From Bradyrhizobium sp. ISRA464 (GTDB taxonomy: Bacteria > Pseudomonadota > Alphaproteobacteria > Rhizobiales > Xanthobacteraceae), in contig NZ_CP094526.1 in NCBI RefSeq assembly GCF_029910095.1, forward strand, positions 7,254,001 through 7,318,000: a DNA stretch of 64,000 bases. Direction: 5' to 3'. The notes beneath the pieces are model-generated. The model was not told the DNA's origin, searched no databases, and was given only the letters and a program-made list of their open reading frames with translations. Position numbers and translations under genes: made by a program. Shown piece by piece: positions 17,805 through 28,164 of this stretch. How positions within the stretch are numbered: the stretch's first letter is position 1; the number at the start of each line of letters is the position of its first letter.

Positions 17805-18287
17805 GTGAGCGTCGCATTCACCAAGGAAGAAAGTGCCGAGACCGCGTCCGAAACGCTGCTGCCGGACCGTCCGATCTCGTCTCACCCGAATCTTGTCACG
17901 GCGGCCGGCCTGAAGGCGCTGGAAGCACAGTTGAAGGCGGCGCAGGAAGCTTACGAGATCTCGCAAAAGATCGACGATGTAAACGAGCGGCGGCGGCAAG
18001 GCGCGCTGCCGCTGCGAGATGCGCGATATTTCGCGGAGCGGGTCCGGACGGCTCAGGTGGTCCCGGAGCCAACAACGTTTGACACCGTTTGCTTTGGAAG
18101 CACGGTCACCTTCAGCCGCGATGACGGTCGCATCCAAAAGTATCGAATCGTGGGCGAGGACGAGGCCGACCCGAAGAAGGGGATGATCTCCTTCGTTTCA
18201 CCGATCGCCAGGCTTTTGATGGGCAAGTCCGTCGGAGAGGTGATCGAAGCGTCGGGACAGGACATCGAAGTCGTCGCGATCTCATAG
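17805..18287 (+). CDS. GreA/GreB-family transcription elongation factor
   Basis: This 160-residue protein has an N-terminal coiled-coil-like half (LVTAAGLKALEAQLKAAQEAYE) and a C-terminal FKBP-like half (FGSTVTFSRDDGRIQKYRIVGEDEAD, then ISFVSPIARLLMGKSVGE). Gre factors bind the RNA polymerase secondary channel and stimulate cleavage of backtracked transcripts. The GTG start has AGGGAG eight bases upstream. Codons before it in the same frame lack family similarity. It is probably an accessory Gre paralogue and not the housekeeping greA, judging by its divergent sequence and isolated position; that is inference. Confidence 0.8.
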   Translation: MSVAFTKEESAETASETLLPDRPISSHPNLVTAAGLKALEAQLKAAQEAYEISQKIDDVNERRRQGALPLRDARYFAERVRTAQVVPEPTTFDTVCFGSTVTFSRDDGRIQKYRIVGEDEADPKKGMISFVSPIARLLMGKSVGEVIEASGQDIEVVAIS

Positions 18288-18375
18288 CGATCGGGACTGA
18301 CAAGCAAGGCACCTCGTATCGAGGTGGAGATAGCGGGCATTGAGCGTGTCGCCTGGCGCCGGCGACGGCCGGGTC

Positions 18376-18410
18376 GATCGGTCTGGAGTCCAACGGACTC
18401 CAGACCGATC
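18376..18410. terminator. perfect 16-bp hairpin between convergent genes
   Basis: GATCGGTCTGGAGTCC at 18376-18391, a 3-nt loop, and its exact complement at 18395-18410 form a strong stem. It lies 88 bp after the Gre-like gene and 10 bp after the isocitrate lyase stop, so it can serve both strands as a terminator. Neither side has a long T-tract. Confidence 0.75.
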
Positions 18411-18420
18411 CGTTCGATGG

Positions 18421-20058
18421 TTAGCTGAACTGGTTCATCGTGTTGTGGACACCACCGGCCTTCAGAGCAGCCTCGCCGGCGAAGTATTCCTTGTGATCGT
18501 CGCCGATGTCGGATCCAGCCATGTTCTGATGCTTGACGCAGGCAATGCCCTGACGGATTTCCTGCCGCTGGACGTTCTTCACATATCCCAGCATGCCCTG
18601 CTCGCCGAAATATTCCTTCGCGAGGTTATCCGTCGATAGAGCAGCCGTGTGATAGGTCGGCAGCGTGATCAGATGGTGAAAGATACCGGCGCGCTTTGCC
18701 GAATCGGCTTGGAAGGTACGGATACGCTCGTCGGCTTCGATCGCCAGCGGCGTGTTGTCGTATTCCGCCTTCATCAGTTCGGCACGGTTATACTTGCTGA
18801 CGTCCTTGCCGGCTTCCTTCATCGCATCGTAGACCTGCCAACGGAAGTTGAGCGTCCAGTTGAAGGAAGGCGAGTTGTTGTAGGCCAGTTTCGCGTTCGG
18901 CACCACCTCACGGATGCGATCGACCATCTTGGCGATCTGCTCGATGTGGGGCTTCTCGGTCTCGATCCACAGCAGGTCGGCGCCGTTCTGCAGCGAGGTG
19001 ATGCAGTCGAGCACGCAGCGATCTTCGCCGGTGCCGGGACGGAACTGATAGAGATTGCTGGGAAGGCGCTTCGGACGCATCATCTTGCCGTTGCGGTTGA
19101 TGATGACATCGCCATTCCTGGCGTTCTCGGCCGTCACTTCCTCGCAATCGAGGAAGCTGTTGTACTTATCGCCGATGTCGCCGGGCTTGTGGCTCACGGC
19201 GATCTGCTGCGTGAGGCCGGCGCCGAGCGAGTCGGTGCGGGTCACGACGATGCCGTCTTCCACGCCCAATTCGAGGAAGGCGTGACGGCAGGCACGGATC
19301 TTCGCAAGGAAGACGTCGTGCGGCACAGTCACCTTGCCGTCCTGGTGGCCGCACTGCTTCTCGTCGGAGACCTGGTTTTCGATCTGCAGCGCGCACGCGC
19401 CGGCTTCGATCATCTTCTTGGCGAGCAGGTAGGTCGCCTCGGCATTGCCAAAGCCGGCGTCGATGTCGGCGATCACGGGCACGACGTGGGTCTGGAAGTT
19501 GTCGATCTTCTCGATCAGCTCCTTTTCCTTCGCCTTGTCGCCCGCCTTGCGGGCCGCATCGAGCGCGCGGAAGATGTCGTTGAGCTCGCGGGAATCAGCC
19601 TGACGCAGGAAGGTGTAGAGCTCTTCGATCAGGGCCGGCACCGAGGTCTTCTCGTGCATCGACTGATCGGGCAGCGGTCCGAATTCGGAGCGGAGCGCCG
19701 CGATCATCCAGCCCGAGAGGTACAGGTAGCGGCGATCGGTGGTGCCGAAGTGCTTCTTGACCGAGATCAGCTTCTGCTGGGCGATGAAGCCGTGCCAGCA
19801 ACCGAGCGACTGGGTGTACTTGGTACTGTCAGCGTCATAGGCGGCCATGTCGGCACGCATCAGCGCCGCGGTGTAGCGCGCAACGTCGAGACCGGTCTTG
19901 AAGCGATTCTGCAGGCGCATCCGCGCCACGGCCTCGGCGGTGACGCCGTTCCACGTCGGCTTGGTCTTGAGGAGCGCTTCGGCTGCCTCAATCTCGCTCT
20001 GATAGGACGCCGGTCCCTGGATGGCCCGGTCGCTGATCCCACGCGGTTGGAAGTTCAT
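18421..20058 (-). CDS. aceA: isocitrate lyase
   Basis: This is the first enzyme of the glyoxylate shunt, splitting isocitrate into succinate and glyoxylate in the cytoplasm. The 545-residue product carries the catalytic cysteine motif as KQCGH (within SDEKQCGHQDGKV), preceded by VIADIDAGFGN for Mg binding, with the downstream NNSPSFNW motif. It is the longer alphaproteobacterial form. The ATG at 20058 has AAGGGA eight bases upstream; an ATG at 20064 is the alternative. It is divergent from an ScfR-type regulator, as expected for acetate or fatty-acid-responsive control, and ends beside a strong hairpin. Confidence 0.95.
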   Translation of the reverse strand: MNFQPRGISDRAIQGPASYQSEIEAAEALLKTKPTWNGVTAEAVARMRLQNRFKTGLDVARYTAALMRADMAAYDADSTKYTQSLGCWHGFIAQQKLISVKKHFGTTDRRYLYLSGWMIAALRSEFGPLPDQSMHEKTSVPALIEELYTFLRQADSRELNDIFRALDAARKAGDKAKEKELIEKIDNFQTHVVPVIADIDAGFGNAEATYLLAKKMIEAGACALQIENQVSDEKQCGHQDGKVTVPHDVFLAKIRACRHAFLELGVEDGIVVTRTDSLGAGLTQQIAVSHKPGDIGDKYNSFLDCEEVTAENARNGDVIINRNGKMMRPKRLPSNLYQFRPGTGEDRCVLDCITSLQNGADLLWIETEKPHIEQIAKMVDRIREVVPNAKLAYNNSPSFNWTLNFRWQVYDAMKEAGKDVSKYNRAELMKAEYDNTPLAIEADERIRTFQADSAKRAGIFHHLITLPTYHTAALSTDNLAKEYFGEQGMLGYVKNVQRQEIRQGIACVKHQNMAGSDIGDDHKEYFAGEAALKAGGVHNTMNQFS

Positions 20059-20170
20059 GTGCATGATCCCTTCGGTGACGACAAATCTGGAGCGTTTGTA
20101 CGCGCCACCTCGCCGGTTGCCAGTCATCCCGCAGAAAGCTTGTCATACTTTACAGGAATATGGTGTATTG

Positions 20171-20187
20171 TTGTAAGAACATTACAA
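20171..20187. promoter_or_regulatory. inverted repeat, candidate ScfR/RamB-type operator
   Basis: TTGTAA, a 5-nt spacer and TTACAA form a perfect palindrome. It lies 16 bp before the regulator start and about 113 bp before isocitrate lyase, so it can control both divergent genes. Confidence 0.5.
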
Positions 20188-20203
20188 AGCACGAGAATTC
20201 GAT

Positions 20204-21643
20204 ATGACAACCTCCAGCGCCCGCTCCGTCTTCATGGGACCACGACTGCGACGGCTGCGACGCGACCTCGGGCTGACCCAGGCGGACATGGCGGCCGACC
20301 TGGAAATATCGGCCCCCTACGTCGCGCTTTTGGAACGCAATCAGCGGCCGGTGACGGCGGATATGCTGCTTCGTCTTGCCCGCACCTACAAAATCGACCT
20401 CGCCGATCTCGCAGGCGACGGCGGCGCCGATCACACGGCGCGCATGCAGTCCATTCTGAAGGAGCCGATGTTTTCCGACATCGATATCCCCGCACTCGAG
20501 ATTAGCGACCTCGCCGTCAGCTATCCGGGAATGACCGAAGCATTCCTTCGCCTCTACACCGCCTACCGCGAAGAGCAATTGGCGCTCGCGGAGCGAAGCG
20601 CTCCGGAGCGGACCGGCGCGACATCATTACCGGGCCAGGAGAGCTTTGACGCAAACGACCCGGTCGCGGAAGTCAGGCGGTTTCTTGCCGCGCGCCGCAA
20701 TAACTTCGCCAACCTGGACGATGCAGCCGAACGTCTCGTCCAGGCACCTTCCGGACCGGCTGGATTCATCGAACGCTTTCGGGTTCGTCACAATCTTCAA
20801 GTGCGCTATCTGCCGCCGAACGTCATGCTGGGCTCGGTCAGGCGGCTGGACCTCCATCGCAGACAGCTCCTGCTTGAGGATTCTCTCGATACCGCAAGCC
20901 TCAATTTTCAGTTGGCCAAGCAACTTGCCTATCTCGAACTGGAAGATGAGATTGGCGCGGCACTGGAAGCCGGCAAGTTCTCGACCAAGAGCGCTGAATT
21001 GCTGGCACGTCGGGCGCTCGCAGCGTACGCCGCCGGCGCGCTCATCATGCCCTATTCCGTGTTCGCGAAAGCTGTCGATACGCGTCGTTACGATGTAGAG
21101 GCGCTGGCGCGTCAATTCGGCACCAGCTTCGAACAGACGGCGCATCGCCTTACGACCTTGCAGCGGCCAGGGCTTGAGAAGGTCCCGTTCTTTCTGATCC
21201 GCGTCGATCCGGCCGGCAACATTTCCAAGCTGCTTGACGGTGCGGGATTCCCGTTTGCCAAGCACGGAGGCGCGTGTCCGCTTTGGTCTGTCCACGGCGT
21301 CTTCAGGACACCACGCCAGATTGTCACGCAATGGCTGGAATTACCCGATGGACAGCGCTTCTTTTCGATCGCCCGCACTGTCACCGCCGGCGGAGGTTCG
21401 TTTGGCGCGATCCGCGTGGAGCGGGCGATCGCGATCGGCTGCGCTGCCGAGCATGCGGGACAGTTGATCTATACCCGCGACGGGCAGGGTCCGCGTGCGG
21501 ACGAGCCGACGCCGATCGGCGTTGCATGCCGCGTCTGTCACCGCCCGAAATGCGCCGCACGATCGGCGCCGCCAATCGGACGCGAGATTCTTCCCGACGA
21601 TTTCAGGACCTCAAGCGTCCCCTTCGGGTTCTCCGGGGACTGA
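20204..21643 (+). CDS. ScfR/RamB-type short-chain fatty acyl transcriptional regulator
   Basis: This is a 479-residue cytoplasmic regulator. The N-terminal XRE helix-turn-helix (about residues 12-68) reads LRRLRRDLGLTQADMAADLE. It is followed by an ImmA/IrrE-like region in which the HExxH metalloprotease motif is absent, as in RamB-type regulators. The C-terminal part is Cys-containing (CPLWSVHGVF, and CRVCHRPKC near the end, a possible metal or redox site). Such proteins sense acyl-CoA status and control glyoxylate or methylcitrate genes; the divergent isocitrate lyase is the likely target. It ends convergent with the sugar transporter operon. Confidence 0.85.
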   Translation: MTTSSARSVFMGPRLRRLRRDLGLTQADMAADLEISAPYVALLERNQRPVTADMLLRLARTYKIDLADLAGDGGADHTARMQSILKEPMFSDIDIPALEISDLAVSYPGMTEAFLRLYTAYREEQLALAERSAPERTGATSLPGQESFDANDPVAEVRRFLAARRNNFANLDDAAERLVQAPSGPAGFIERFRVRHNLQVRYLPPNVMLGSVRRLDLHRRQLLLEDSLDTASLNFQLAKQLAYLELEDEIGAALEAGKFSTKSAELLARRALAAYAAGALIMPYSVFAKAVDTRRYDVEALARQFGTSFEQTAHRLTTLQRPGLEKVPFFLIRVDPAGNISKLLDGAGFPFAKHGGACPLWSVHGVFRTPRQIVTQWLELPDGQRFFSIARTVTAGGGSFGAIRVERAIAIGCAAEHAGQLIYTRDGQGPRADEPTPIGVACRVCHRPKCAARSAPPIGREILPDDFRTSSVPFGFSGD

Positions 21644-21963
21644 AATCTTCTCAAGGTGAACGCCGTTGTCGACGCATCCGATGCAGCAGGGTCCGTTCGG
21701 GCCTTGTCGAAAACTGCGCCGTGCGAACGCCCAGCCTCGGCGTTGTACGAGCCGCTCGAGCTGCCCACCAGTCAATCATCCCGCCCGTGTCCGAATGCCC
21801 TTGGCTTTGTCTAGTTTTGTGTCACGTTCCAGCCCAAAGCCCTCCAGCCTGTAACGTGCTCGTCCCCAGCACACGCCGATTTTTCAACTGGAGGTGGAAG
21901 ACCGAACTTAACGCGCACCGAGGCCCTTGGAGCGCCTGGTTTTGGTTTGCCTGTATTAAGCTC
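21644..21963. other. 320-bp convergent intergenic region, no gene seen
   Basis: This lies between the 3' ends of the ScfR-type regulator and the sugar permease. No conserved protein motif, RNA gene or strong hairpin was recognised. Confidence 0.5.
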
Positions 21964-23018
21964 TCATGCATGGTCGCGCGTTCTCGTTGGCAGCGCAGCC
22001 GCGCCGGGCGGCGACGCGCTCTGCTTTTCCCGCACAAGCGCGGATCTCGGCGCCGCACGGGCCAGGCCGGCCAGCGCCATCTTTCGCCGCCGGCGTGCCT
22101 GCAATTGCTGATCCGCCAGCACGCCGATCAGAATCACCGTCCCCATCACGGCGAAGTTCAGGGAATTGGGGATGCCCAGGATATTCACCAGGTTCTGCAG
22201 CACCTGCAGAAGCGCCGTTCCCAGCACGATGCCGAGAATGGAGCCCTCGCCTCCGCGCAGGCTGCACCCACCGAGAACGGCAGCCGCGATCGCATAGAGC
22301 TCATAGAAGTTGCCGAACGAACTCGGAGAGACGGAGTTGGTGTAGAACACGAACAACACGGTCGAAATCCCGGCCAGTCCACCGCTGATGATATAGGCGG
22401 TCGCGATCACGACATTTGTGCTGATACCGGAGAAGCGCGCCGCCTCCTCGTTCTTGCCCACCGCATAGAGCCAGCGCCCGTAGACCGAGCGGTGCAGCAG
22501 CACGCCAAGGATCAGCGCCAGGATGATCAGGAAGATGAAGGTGTTCGGGATGCCCGCGAGATTGCCGGAGGCGATGTTGCTCAACGTGCTCGCCTCGTCA
22601 CCGTAGCCGAAGCCGCGTGTCGAATCGCTCGTGTAGTAGCGCGCGACGCCGCGATAGATCAGCAACCCGCACAACGTCACGATGAAGGGCTGCATCTTCA
22701 GCCGTGTGATCAAGAAGCCCTGGATGCCTCCCAGCGCCAGCCCGCCCAGCAGGACCAGCAACAGCGCGAAGGGCCAATAGATCTGATAAGTCGTCAGAAG
22801 GTCGACGAAGACGACGCCGAGCAGCGCGAACATCGAGCCGAGCGAAAGATCGATGCCTCCGGTGATGATCACGAGCCCCTCGCCTAGCGCGAACACACCG
22901 AACAGGCCGATCAGATTGGCCAGGTTCAGCAAGTTCACCAACGAAAGGAAGGCCGGATTGATCGCGCCCGTGATGGCGGAGACCACCGCCAGAAGCAGAA
23001 ACAGTCCGAGTTCTTTTT

Positions 23019-23025
<7 letters not shown>
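21964..23025 (-). CDS. sugar ABC transporter permease (RbsC-like)
   Basis: This is a 353-residue inner-membrane permease of the ribose/xylose family with eight to ten hydrophobic segments. Typical signatures are ITGGIDLSLGSMFALLGVV near residue 55 and AAAVLGGCSLRGGEGSILGI near 245. The C-terminal about 45 residues (Arg- and Ala-rich) are an unusual tail beyond the normal end. Its start overlaps the ATPase stop by 7 bp. It works with the upstream-encoded ATPase and binding protein to import a monosaccharide, probably a pentose. Confidence 0.9.
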
Positions 23026-24548
<1,523 letters not shown>

Positions 24549-24568
24549 TTAGCGTTTCCTCCCGCATG

Positions 24569-24597
24569 ACGCCCGGCGGCCTGTGGCAGCCGGGCGT
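24569..24597 (-). other. intercistronic stem-loop after the binding-protein gene
   Basis: ACGCCCGGC and GCCGGGCGT form a perfect 9-bp stem around an 11-nt loop. It lies 15 bp after the binding-protein stop and about 20 bp before the ATPase start. Such structures commonly protect the binding-protein mRNA or attenuate read-through, giving more binding protein than membrane subunits. Confidence 0.65.
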
Positions 24598-24612
24598 TGA
24601 AGCACGCCGAAG

Positions 24613-25578
24613 TTACTTCTTCAGCAGTTCCTTCAGATTTGCGGTGAACTCCGCGACATTGGACTTGCTGACCACCTTGGTCGGCACGATCAGCTTGCCG
24701 TCCGCCGGGATCCAGGACTTGTCGCCGTTCAACGTTTTGATGATGTTGTTGGCGGAGAGGTAGCCGAACTCGTACGGCTGCTGCACGACCGTGGATTCGA
24801 TCGTGCCGTCGGAAATGCCCCGCAGCGTGCGCTGGTCCTCGTCGAAGCCGACGATCTTCACCTTGCCGGCCTTACCCGCAGCCTTCACCGCGTCATAGAT
24901 CAGCGGTGTCTCGTAGCTCCACAGGCCGGACAACAGCGCAATGTCGGGATATCTGACGAGCACGTTCTCCATGTTCGCCTTGGCCTTGGCGAAGTCCACC
25001 TGATCAGTGAACACGTCGACCAGTTCGACCTTGGTACCGGCGATCGCCTCCTTGATACCCTGCACCCGCTCGCGAGCGTTGTCAGCGTCCATCGTTCCGA
25101 CGAACAACGCGATCTTGCCGCCGTTCGGCAGCGCCTTCTTGATTTCCTCGCCCGCCTGCCGCCCAGCCGCGACGTTGTCGGTGCCGATATAGGCGAGACG
25201 ATTGCTCTGCGGCGCGTCGCTATCCGTCGTGATCAACACGGTCCTCGCCGCAACCTTGTTGAGTTCTTCGGTTGCGTGCTGCGCATCGTCTACAGAGATG
25301 GAGATGCCGGCGACGCCGCGCACCAAGAGGTCGTCCAACTCGCGCCGCTGGCCCGCCGCGGTGCCTTCGTTGGTGACGATCAACTCGATATTGTAGTCCG
25401 GATGCTCCTTCTGCGCCTTCTCAAGCCCGCGCCCGGCGATGGTCCAGAAGTCGGCCGCGACATTGGTCACCAGTGCGATGGTCTTTTTCTGCTGCGCCTG
25501 CGCCACTCCCGTGGCCATCACGAATACGGTTGCGCTCGCCAGCAGCGGCACGATCAGTTTCTTTATTGAGCCGTTCAT
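24613..25578 (-). CDS. sugar ABC transporter substrate-binding protein (RbsB-like)
   Basis: This is a periplasmic solute-binding protein of 321 residues in the peripla_BP_4 family. A Sec signal peptide precedes the AQAQQKK cleavage region. The mature protein has the typical TIALVTNVAADFWTIAGRG start, a GVAGISISVDDA lobe switch and KIVGFDEDQRTLRGI. The ATG at 25578 has GGGAGG five bases upstream; an in-frame GTG two codons earlier is less well placed. It is the first gene of the importer operon. An AT-rich inverted repeat sits 68-86 bp upstream. Confidence 0.92.
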   Translation of the reverse strand: MNGSIKKLIVPLLASATVFVMATGVAQAQQKKTIALVTNVAADFWTIAGRGLEKAQKEHPDYNIELIVTNEGTAAGQRRELDDLLVRGVAGISISVDDAQHATEELNKVAARTVLITTDSDAPQSNRLAYIGTDNVAAGRQAGEEIKKALPNGGKIALFVGTMDADNARERVQGIKEAIAGTKVELVDVFTDQVDFAKAKANMENVLVRYPDIALLSGLWSYETPLIYDAVKAAGKAGKVKIVGFDEDQRTLRGISDGTIESTVVQQPYEFGYLSANNIIKTLNGDKSWIPADGKLIVPTKVVSKSNVAEFTANLKELLKK

Positions 25579-25645
25579 GTGCACCTCCCTTTCGTCACCC
25601 CACCGTGAGGGGACCCACGTCCGGGCGCTTGTTGCGCCTTATTTT

Positions 25646-25664
25646 ATTTATTAAGAGAATAAAT
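25646..25664. promoter_or_regulatory. inverted repeat, candidate ROK repressor operator
   Basis: ATTTATT, a 5-nt spacer and AATAAAT form a perfect AT-rich palindrome between the importer operon and the ROK regulator gene. NagC/XylR-type ROK repressors bind AT-rich sites of this kind, so this is the likely operator for the importer promoter. Confidence 0.5.
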
Positions 25665-25854
25665 TAGGCAGAATCAGACCTCCAGTCAAGGGTGTATCTG
25701 TTCTATTCTTCAAGTACTAAGCGCAGATGCGATACGATACGGCAACTCTACGGCACACATCATCTGTTTACATCTGCTAGTAGTGCAAATTAGTTTCAGA
25801 TTGCGAACTAAAAGTCGTCACGCACATTGATTAACTTCACTCAGCGAATTAAAA

Positions 25855-27141
25855 ATGCCCAGCATGGTCGAGCAACCTGAGCCGCCGAGACGTGCCTCAA
25901 GCGTGGCCCGCGGATCGAACCGCGGCCGCCTCGTGGAAGTCTTGCGACGTCAAGGGCCGTTGCCGCGCGTGGAGCTTGCACGCAGTACGGGGCTGAGCTT
26001 CCCGGCCATTTCGGCCATCACGTCGAAACTGATAGCGGAAGAACTGCTTTGCGAGGCCGAGACCGACACGGGTGCGGCGACGTCGTGGCCTGACGACACC
26101 GACGAAGAGGATGCGGACGGGCTGAATGGCCGTCGCCGTGGCCGGCCGGCGGTGCTGCTGACCCTGAACCCTGAGTTTGGCCGCATCGTTGCGGTCTCGC
26201 TGCGCATGAACCTGATTGAGACACTGATCGCGGATTTCAGCGGCTCTGGCCTGGCGCAATCGCGACTTGCGCTCGCGACACGCGCTCTCGATGCAGGCGC
26301 GTTGCGCGATCTCGTGAGCGCACAGATCGAGGCTATGCTCGACGCGACAGCCACGCCGCGGCATCGGCTGTTGGGAATCGGGATTGCGCTGCAGGGCATC
26401 GTAAACGCCGACACCGGCCGGCATCTGTGGAGTCCGGCGCTGTCGATGACCGACGTCGACCTGGCGAAGCCGATCCGTCAGGCATTCGGCGTCGACGTCG
26501 TGATGGCGAACGACGCTGTTGCAGTTGCGGTGGCCCTCGCAGCCTCGGAACCGGCACTGGCACAAGGCCTCTCGGCCACGATCATGGTCGGCCACGGCGT
26601 CGGGATGGGCATCGTCGTCGACGGTGAAGCGCGCTGGGGTGCCGGCGCCGGCAGTGAGATCGGCCATGTCAAGTTGGCGCCGAACGGTCCGCAATGCCGG
26701 TGCGGTCAACGCGGCTGCATCGAGGCCTATCTCGCCGACTACGCTCTCTACCGCGACGCCCGCACCTTTCTCGACCTGCCGCCGGCGGTGTCGCAGCAGC
26801 CGTCCGAGGCGCAGATGGCCCTGCTGCGCGAGCGAGCACTGGGCGGCGATCCTCGTCTCGAGCACCTATTCCGGCAGGCAGGCCACGCGCTTGCCGAGGC
26901 GGTCGCCACAACGATATCGGTGCTACGCCCGCATCATATCGTCCTGGCGGGTCCCGGCCTGCAGGCATTTGACATGATGCGCCGCGCCTATGAGGAGCGG
27001 CTCGATCAGGCAGTGTTGCCATGGCTGCTCAAGTCCACGGCGATATATGTGCGTCCAAGCGAGTCGGCGGCAATTGTCGACGGCATGGTGCGGCGGACCC
27101 TGCGGGTCGTGGATCGAAGCCACATGGAGACGACCGAGTGA
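25855..27141 (+). CDS. ROK family transcriptional repressor (NagC/XylR-like)
   Basis: This is a 428-residue repressor. The N-terminal winged helix is LPRVELARSTGLSFPAISAI. The ROK sugar-binding domain has the zinc motif CRCGQRGCIEAY and the preceding GVGMGIVVDGEARWGAGAGS-type signature. A roughly 25-residue acidic insert (about 75-98) sits between helix-turn-helix and ROK domains. It is divergent from the importer, which it probably represses in the absence of sugar, and precedes the SDR gene on the same strand. Confidence 0.88.
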   Translation: MPSMVEQPEPPRRASSVARGSNRGRLVEVLRRQGPLPRVELARSTGLSFPAISAITSKLIAEELLCEAETDTGAATSWPDDTDEEDADGLNGRRRGRPAVLLTLNPEFGRIVAVSLRMNLIETLIADFSGSGLAQSRLALATRALDAGALRDLVSAQIEAMLDATATPRHRLLGIGIALQGIVNADTGRHLWSPALSMTDVDLAKPIRQAFGVDVVMANDAVAVAVALAASEPALAQGLSATIMVGHGVGMGIVVDGEARWGAGAGSEIGHVKLAPNGPQCRCGQRGCIEAYLADYALYRDARTFLDLPPAVSQQPSEAQMALLRERALGGDPRLEHLFRQAGHALAEAVATTISVLRPHHIVLAGPGLQAFDMMRRAYEERLDQAVLPWLLKSTAIYVRPSESAAIVDGMVRRTLRVVDRSHMETTE

Positions 27142-27221
27142 ATACCGGGAGCTGCGGCCCCGTGTTTGAGCCGCAGCAACGCAACCGACGCCCTCCAGGC
27201 GCCAAAATCGAGAGGATGCCA

Positions 27222-27980
27222 ATGCAGGGCGCCATCTATCCAAGCCTCAAGGACCGGACCGTGCTCGTGACCGGCGGCGGTTCCGGTATCGGCGAGGCCA
27301 TTGTCCGCCAGTTCGTCGGCCAGGGCTCGCGGGTCGGTTTCATTGACATCGATGTGAATGCCTCAAAGCGACTGCTGGCCAGCCTACCGGCGCATGCCAG
27401 CGTGCACTTCGAACACGCCGATCTGCGCGACATCGGCGCCCTGAGACGCGCGGTCGCCGGCGTCCGCGAGGCGCTCGGGCCGATCACCATCCTGGTCAAC
27501 AACGCTGCCCGCGACGACCGTCACACGATCGAGGACGTCACGCCGGAATTCTGGGACGAGCGGATCGCCGTCAACCTGAAACATCAGTTCTTTAGCGCCC
27601 AGGCGGTTGCGCCGGACATGACCCGGGCAGGAGGCGGTTCGATCGTCAACATCGGCTCGGTAAGCTGGCTGATCGGCCAGGGCAACATGCCCTGCTACAC
27701 CACCGCCAAGTCCGCGATTCAGGGGCTAACCCGCGCGCTCGCCCGCGATCTTGGGCCGAACAACGTGCGGGTCAATTCCATTCTGCCCGGATGGATCATG
27801 ACCCAGCGGCAGCAGGATCTGTGGTTGACACCTGAAGGTGAGGCCGAACTCATGCAGCGCCAATGCCTTAAGCGCAAGCTCATGCCGGACGATATCGCCC
27901 GCATCGTCCTCTTCTTCGCCGCCGACGACAGCGGCGCCTGCACCAACCAGAGCTACATCGTCGATGGCGGCTGGGTCTAA
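27222..27980 (+). CDS. SDR family dehydrogenase, D-xylose 1-dehydrogenase-like
   Basis: This is a classical short-chain dehydrogenase of 252 residues. It has the NAD(P) motif TGGGSGIG, the NNAARD motif, catalytic Ser in NIGSVSW, and the YxxxK pair as YTTAK. The sequence NNAARDDRHTIEDVTPEFWD strongly recalls Caulobacter XylB (D-xylose 1-dehydrogenase), from memory of that family. The ATG at 27222 is preferred, with GAGAGG a few bases upstream; an ATG at 27216 is the alternative. With the sugar importer and ROK regulator it suggests oxidative pentose use, although L-arabinose or another aldose is possible. Confidence 0.82.
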   Translation: MQGAIYPSLKDRTVLVTGGGSGIGEAIVRQFVGQGSRVGFIDIDVNASKRLLASLPAHASVHFEHADLRDIGALRRAVAGVREALGPITILVNNAARDDRHTIEDVTPEFWDERIAVNLKHQFFSAQAVAPDMTRAGGGSIVNIGSVSWLIGQGNMPCYTTAKSAIQGLTRALARDLGPNNVRVNSILPGWIMTQRQQDLWLTPEGEAELMQRQCLKRKLMPDDIARIVLFFAADDSGACTNQSYIVDGGWV

Positions 27981-28164
27981 CCATATTTGCCGACTGCGTT
28001 GTCGAAGTCTGGCGAGCTCGACGGATGCGTGTCGAGTCTGAAGCGCGCGACGAAGTGCGTTCGCCGTTGGGGACGAAACGGCAGCGTAGCTAAAACTGCG
28101 CACGACCGAAGTCCAAGCCTCTTGCCGAAGCTAGCTGGATCCGATTGGGACGATGGTGTCGGGC

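Noticed and set aside
18649..20505. A 618-codon + strand frame opposite isocitrate lyase
   Set aside because: Antisense to aceA and then running into the regulator gene in another frame; no motifs.
21274..22887. A 537-codon + strand frame
   Set aside because: Overlaps the 3' part of the regulator and is antisense to the permease; no family similarity.
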